Below, piece after piece: positions 21,117-22,105 of a stretch of DNA of 22,105 nt (its first letter is position 1; the number at the start of each line of letters is the position of its first letter). The stretch is from the NCBI GenBank assembly GCA_016926315.1, contig JAFGOU010000472.1:1-22105 (forward strand), in the 5' to 3' direction. The notes under the pieces were generated by a model, which saw only the letters and a program-made list of their open reading frames with translations, was not told the origin of the DNA and made no database searches. This DNA comes from Chitinispirillaceae bacterium (GTDB lineage: Bacteria > Fibrobacterota > Chitinivibrionia > Chitinivibrionales > Chitinispirillaceae). A program made the position numbers and the translations under genes.

Positions 21117-22105
21117 GCGGAAAACCTGTTCAATTTTTTGATAAACGCCAGCACCAGGACCGCGGACAGCAGCAGCATTCCGGTCAGAACCAAAAAATAC
21201 TGGTGGTGCGGCACCTTGTCGTAAAAGGTGCTGAACAGTCCCGAAAGAAACCCGCCGAACCCGGTTGCGAAAAACCAGGCGCCCATCATCACCCCCTGGA
21301 AACGCGGCGGCGCGACCTTGGAAACAAACGACAGCCCCATGGGCGAAATCAGAATCTCGGCCAGGCTCACGATGACATAGGTGGAGATGAGCCATGCCGG
21401 GCTGACGCTGTTCGTATTGCCGTTCCCTCCCATGAGCGAAGCGACAGCCATGACCACCATGGATATGGCCATGATAATCATGCCGTAAAAGATTTTTCCG
21501 GCGGTGGAGGGCTCTTTCCTGAATTTATTGAGAAAGGCGTAAAAGGGCAGAATGGTGAGCGTGAGACCGATGATGCAGATGCAGTTGAAAAACGAATAAA
21601 ACTGCGGCGGGAAGGTAGGAAGCGTTGACTTATCGGCAAAATAGGTGAGCGCGCTGCCGTTCTGGTAGTAGCATACCCAGAAGATAATGGAGATGAGGAA
21701 GAGGGTGACCAGCGTCGCGATCCGCTGCCGTACCTCCGCGGCCGGCATGGCCACGGCACCCTGGGCTGCGTCCGCGGCAACGGTCTTGATCCGGTTGATG
21801 GTGTCGGCGTGCTTGATTTTATTCTGATAGACGGAAAAAGTCATTATCGCTATCACCATGCCTGCGGCCGCAGCCCAGAAGGAGTGGTTGTATACCTTGA
21901 ACCCGTAGCTGATGACGACCGAAGCCAGAAGCGCGCCGATGTTGATTCCCATGTAATAGATGTTATAACCGGCGTCCTTGATGGACTCGTTTTCTTTTGT
22001 ATAGAGATTGCCCACGAGGACGGAGATGTTGCCCTTGAAAAACCCGGTGCCGACCGACACGAGGATCAGCCCCGCGGTAAACGGCCACTTACAGGCTGAC
22101 GAGGA
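21089..22105 (-). CDS. POT/PTR2-family proton-coupled oligopeptide transporter, 5'-truncated by the window edge
   Basis: The frame runs open to base 22105, so the N-terminus lies outside. A GTG at 22060 is only an internal Val. About 338 residues are visible, with roughly nine to ten hydrophobic segments. The POT signature is seen as V-G-T-G-F-F-K-G-N-I-S-V-L-V-G-N-L-Y, followed by D-A-G-Y-N-I-Y-Y-M-G-I-N-I-G-A-L and the later S-L-A-E-I-L-I-S-P-M-G-L-S-F-V-S-K-V-A-P. The last is the region where POT proteins carry the conserved E-x-x-x-S-P-x-x. These inner-membrane MFS proteins import di- and tripeptides with protons. Lys-Gly replaces the common Lys-Pro in the signature. The gene overlaps the small exported protein gene by 28 bases. 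Confidence 0.9.
   Translation of the reverse strand, partial: SSSACKWPFTAGLILVSVGTGFFKGNISVLVGNLYTKENESIKDAGYNIYYMGINIGALLASVVISYGFKVYNHSFWAAAAGMVIAIMTFSVYQNKIKHADTINRIKTVAADAAQGAVAMPAAEVRQRIATLVTLFLISIIFWVCYYQNGSALTYFADKSTLPTFPPQFYSFFNCICIIGLTLTILPFYAFLNKFRKEPSTAGKIFYGMIIMAISMVVMAVASLMGGNGNTNSVSPAWLISTYVIVSLAEILISPMGLSFVSKVAPPRFQGVMMGAWFFATGFGGFLSGLFSTFYDKVPHHQYFLVLTGMLLLSAVLVLAFIKKLNRFSAWKPEVSGS

Noticed and set aside
21117..21395. The upstream part of the frame that leads into the small exported protein
   Set aside because: It lies inside the transporter coding sequence in another frame and reads as Arg/Gly-rich shadow; the real start is more likely 21116.
1..22105. CRISPR arrays, tRNA or rRNA genes, insertion sequences, phage genes
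   Set aside because: I looked for short regularly spaced repeats, cloverleaf or rRNA motifs, transposase or integrase motifs, and found none by eye.

Overview
The window reads as chromosomal DNA of a Gram-negative, flagellated bacterium of the Fibrobacterota-Chlorobi-Bacteroidota (FCB) group. Two lines of evidence support this. The flagellar genes encode P-ring and L-ring proteins (FlgI, FlgH), so there is an outer membrane. Three large exported proteins end in C-terminal domains like the type A sorting domain of the type IX secretion system (T9SS). Flagella together with T9SS-like cargo suggest a lineage such as Chitinivibrionia/Fibrobacterota or Ignavibacteria-like bacteria rather than typical Bacteroidota. 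This placement is inference.

Layout. 1-1341 (+): the 3' part of an outer-membrane, barrel-like protein cut by the window edge. 1352-3220 (-): a TPR/GT41 O-GlcNAc-transferase-like protein. 3376-5085 (-): a secreted papain-family (C1A) protease with calcium-binding loops and a sorting domain. 5253-5370: a dispersed palindromic repeat. 5398-6384 (-): a periplasmic MsrB-MsrA fusion, divergent from a small exported orphan (6483-6977, +). 7000-11309 (-): a compact flagellar operon flgF-flgG-flgA-flgH-flgI with a terminator and a candidate sigma-54 promoter. 11552-13180 (-): a secreted gingipain-type C25 protease. 13359-14093 (-): a TrmJ-type RNA methyltransferase. 14241-16073 (-): a beta-helix lipoprotein built from a 195-residue tandem duplication. 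16246-18867 (-): an Asp-box beta-propeller protein with a T9SS-like C-terminus. 19201-22105 (-): a POT-family peptide transporter (cut by the window edge), an overlapping small exported protein and a porin-like protein.

Nearly everything is on the minus strand, mostly as single genes with their own promoter or terminator. Secreted C1A and C25 proteases, porin-like outer-membrane proteins and a proton-coupled oligopeptide transporter would together fit a lifestyle of degrading protein outside the cell and importing peptides; this is inference from content, not proof of a pathway. No CRISPR array, tRNA, rRNA, transposase or prophage gene was seen.
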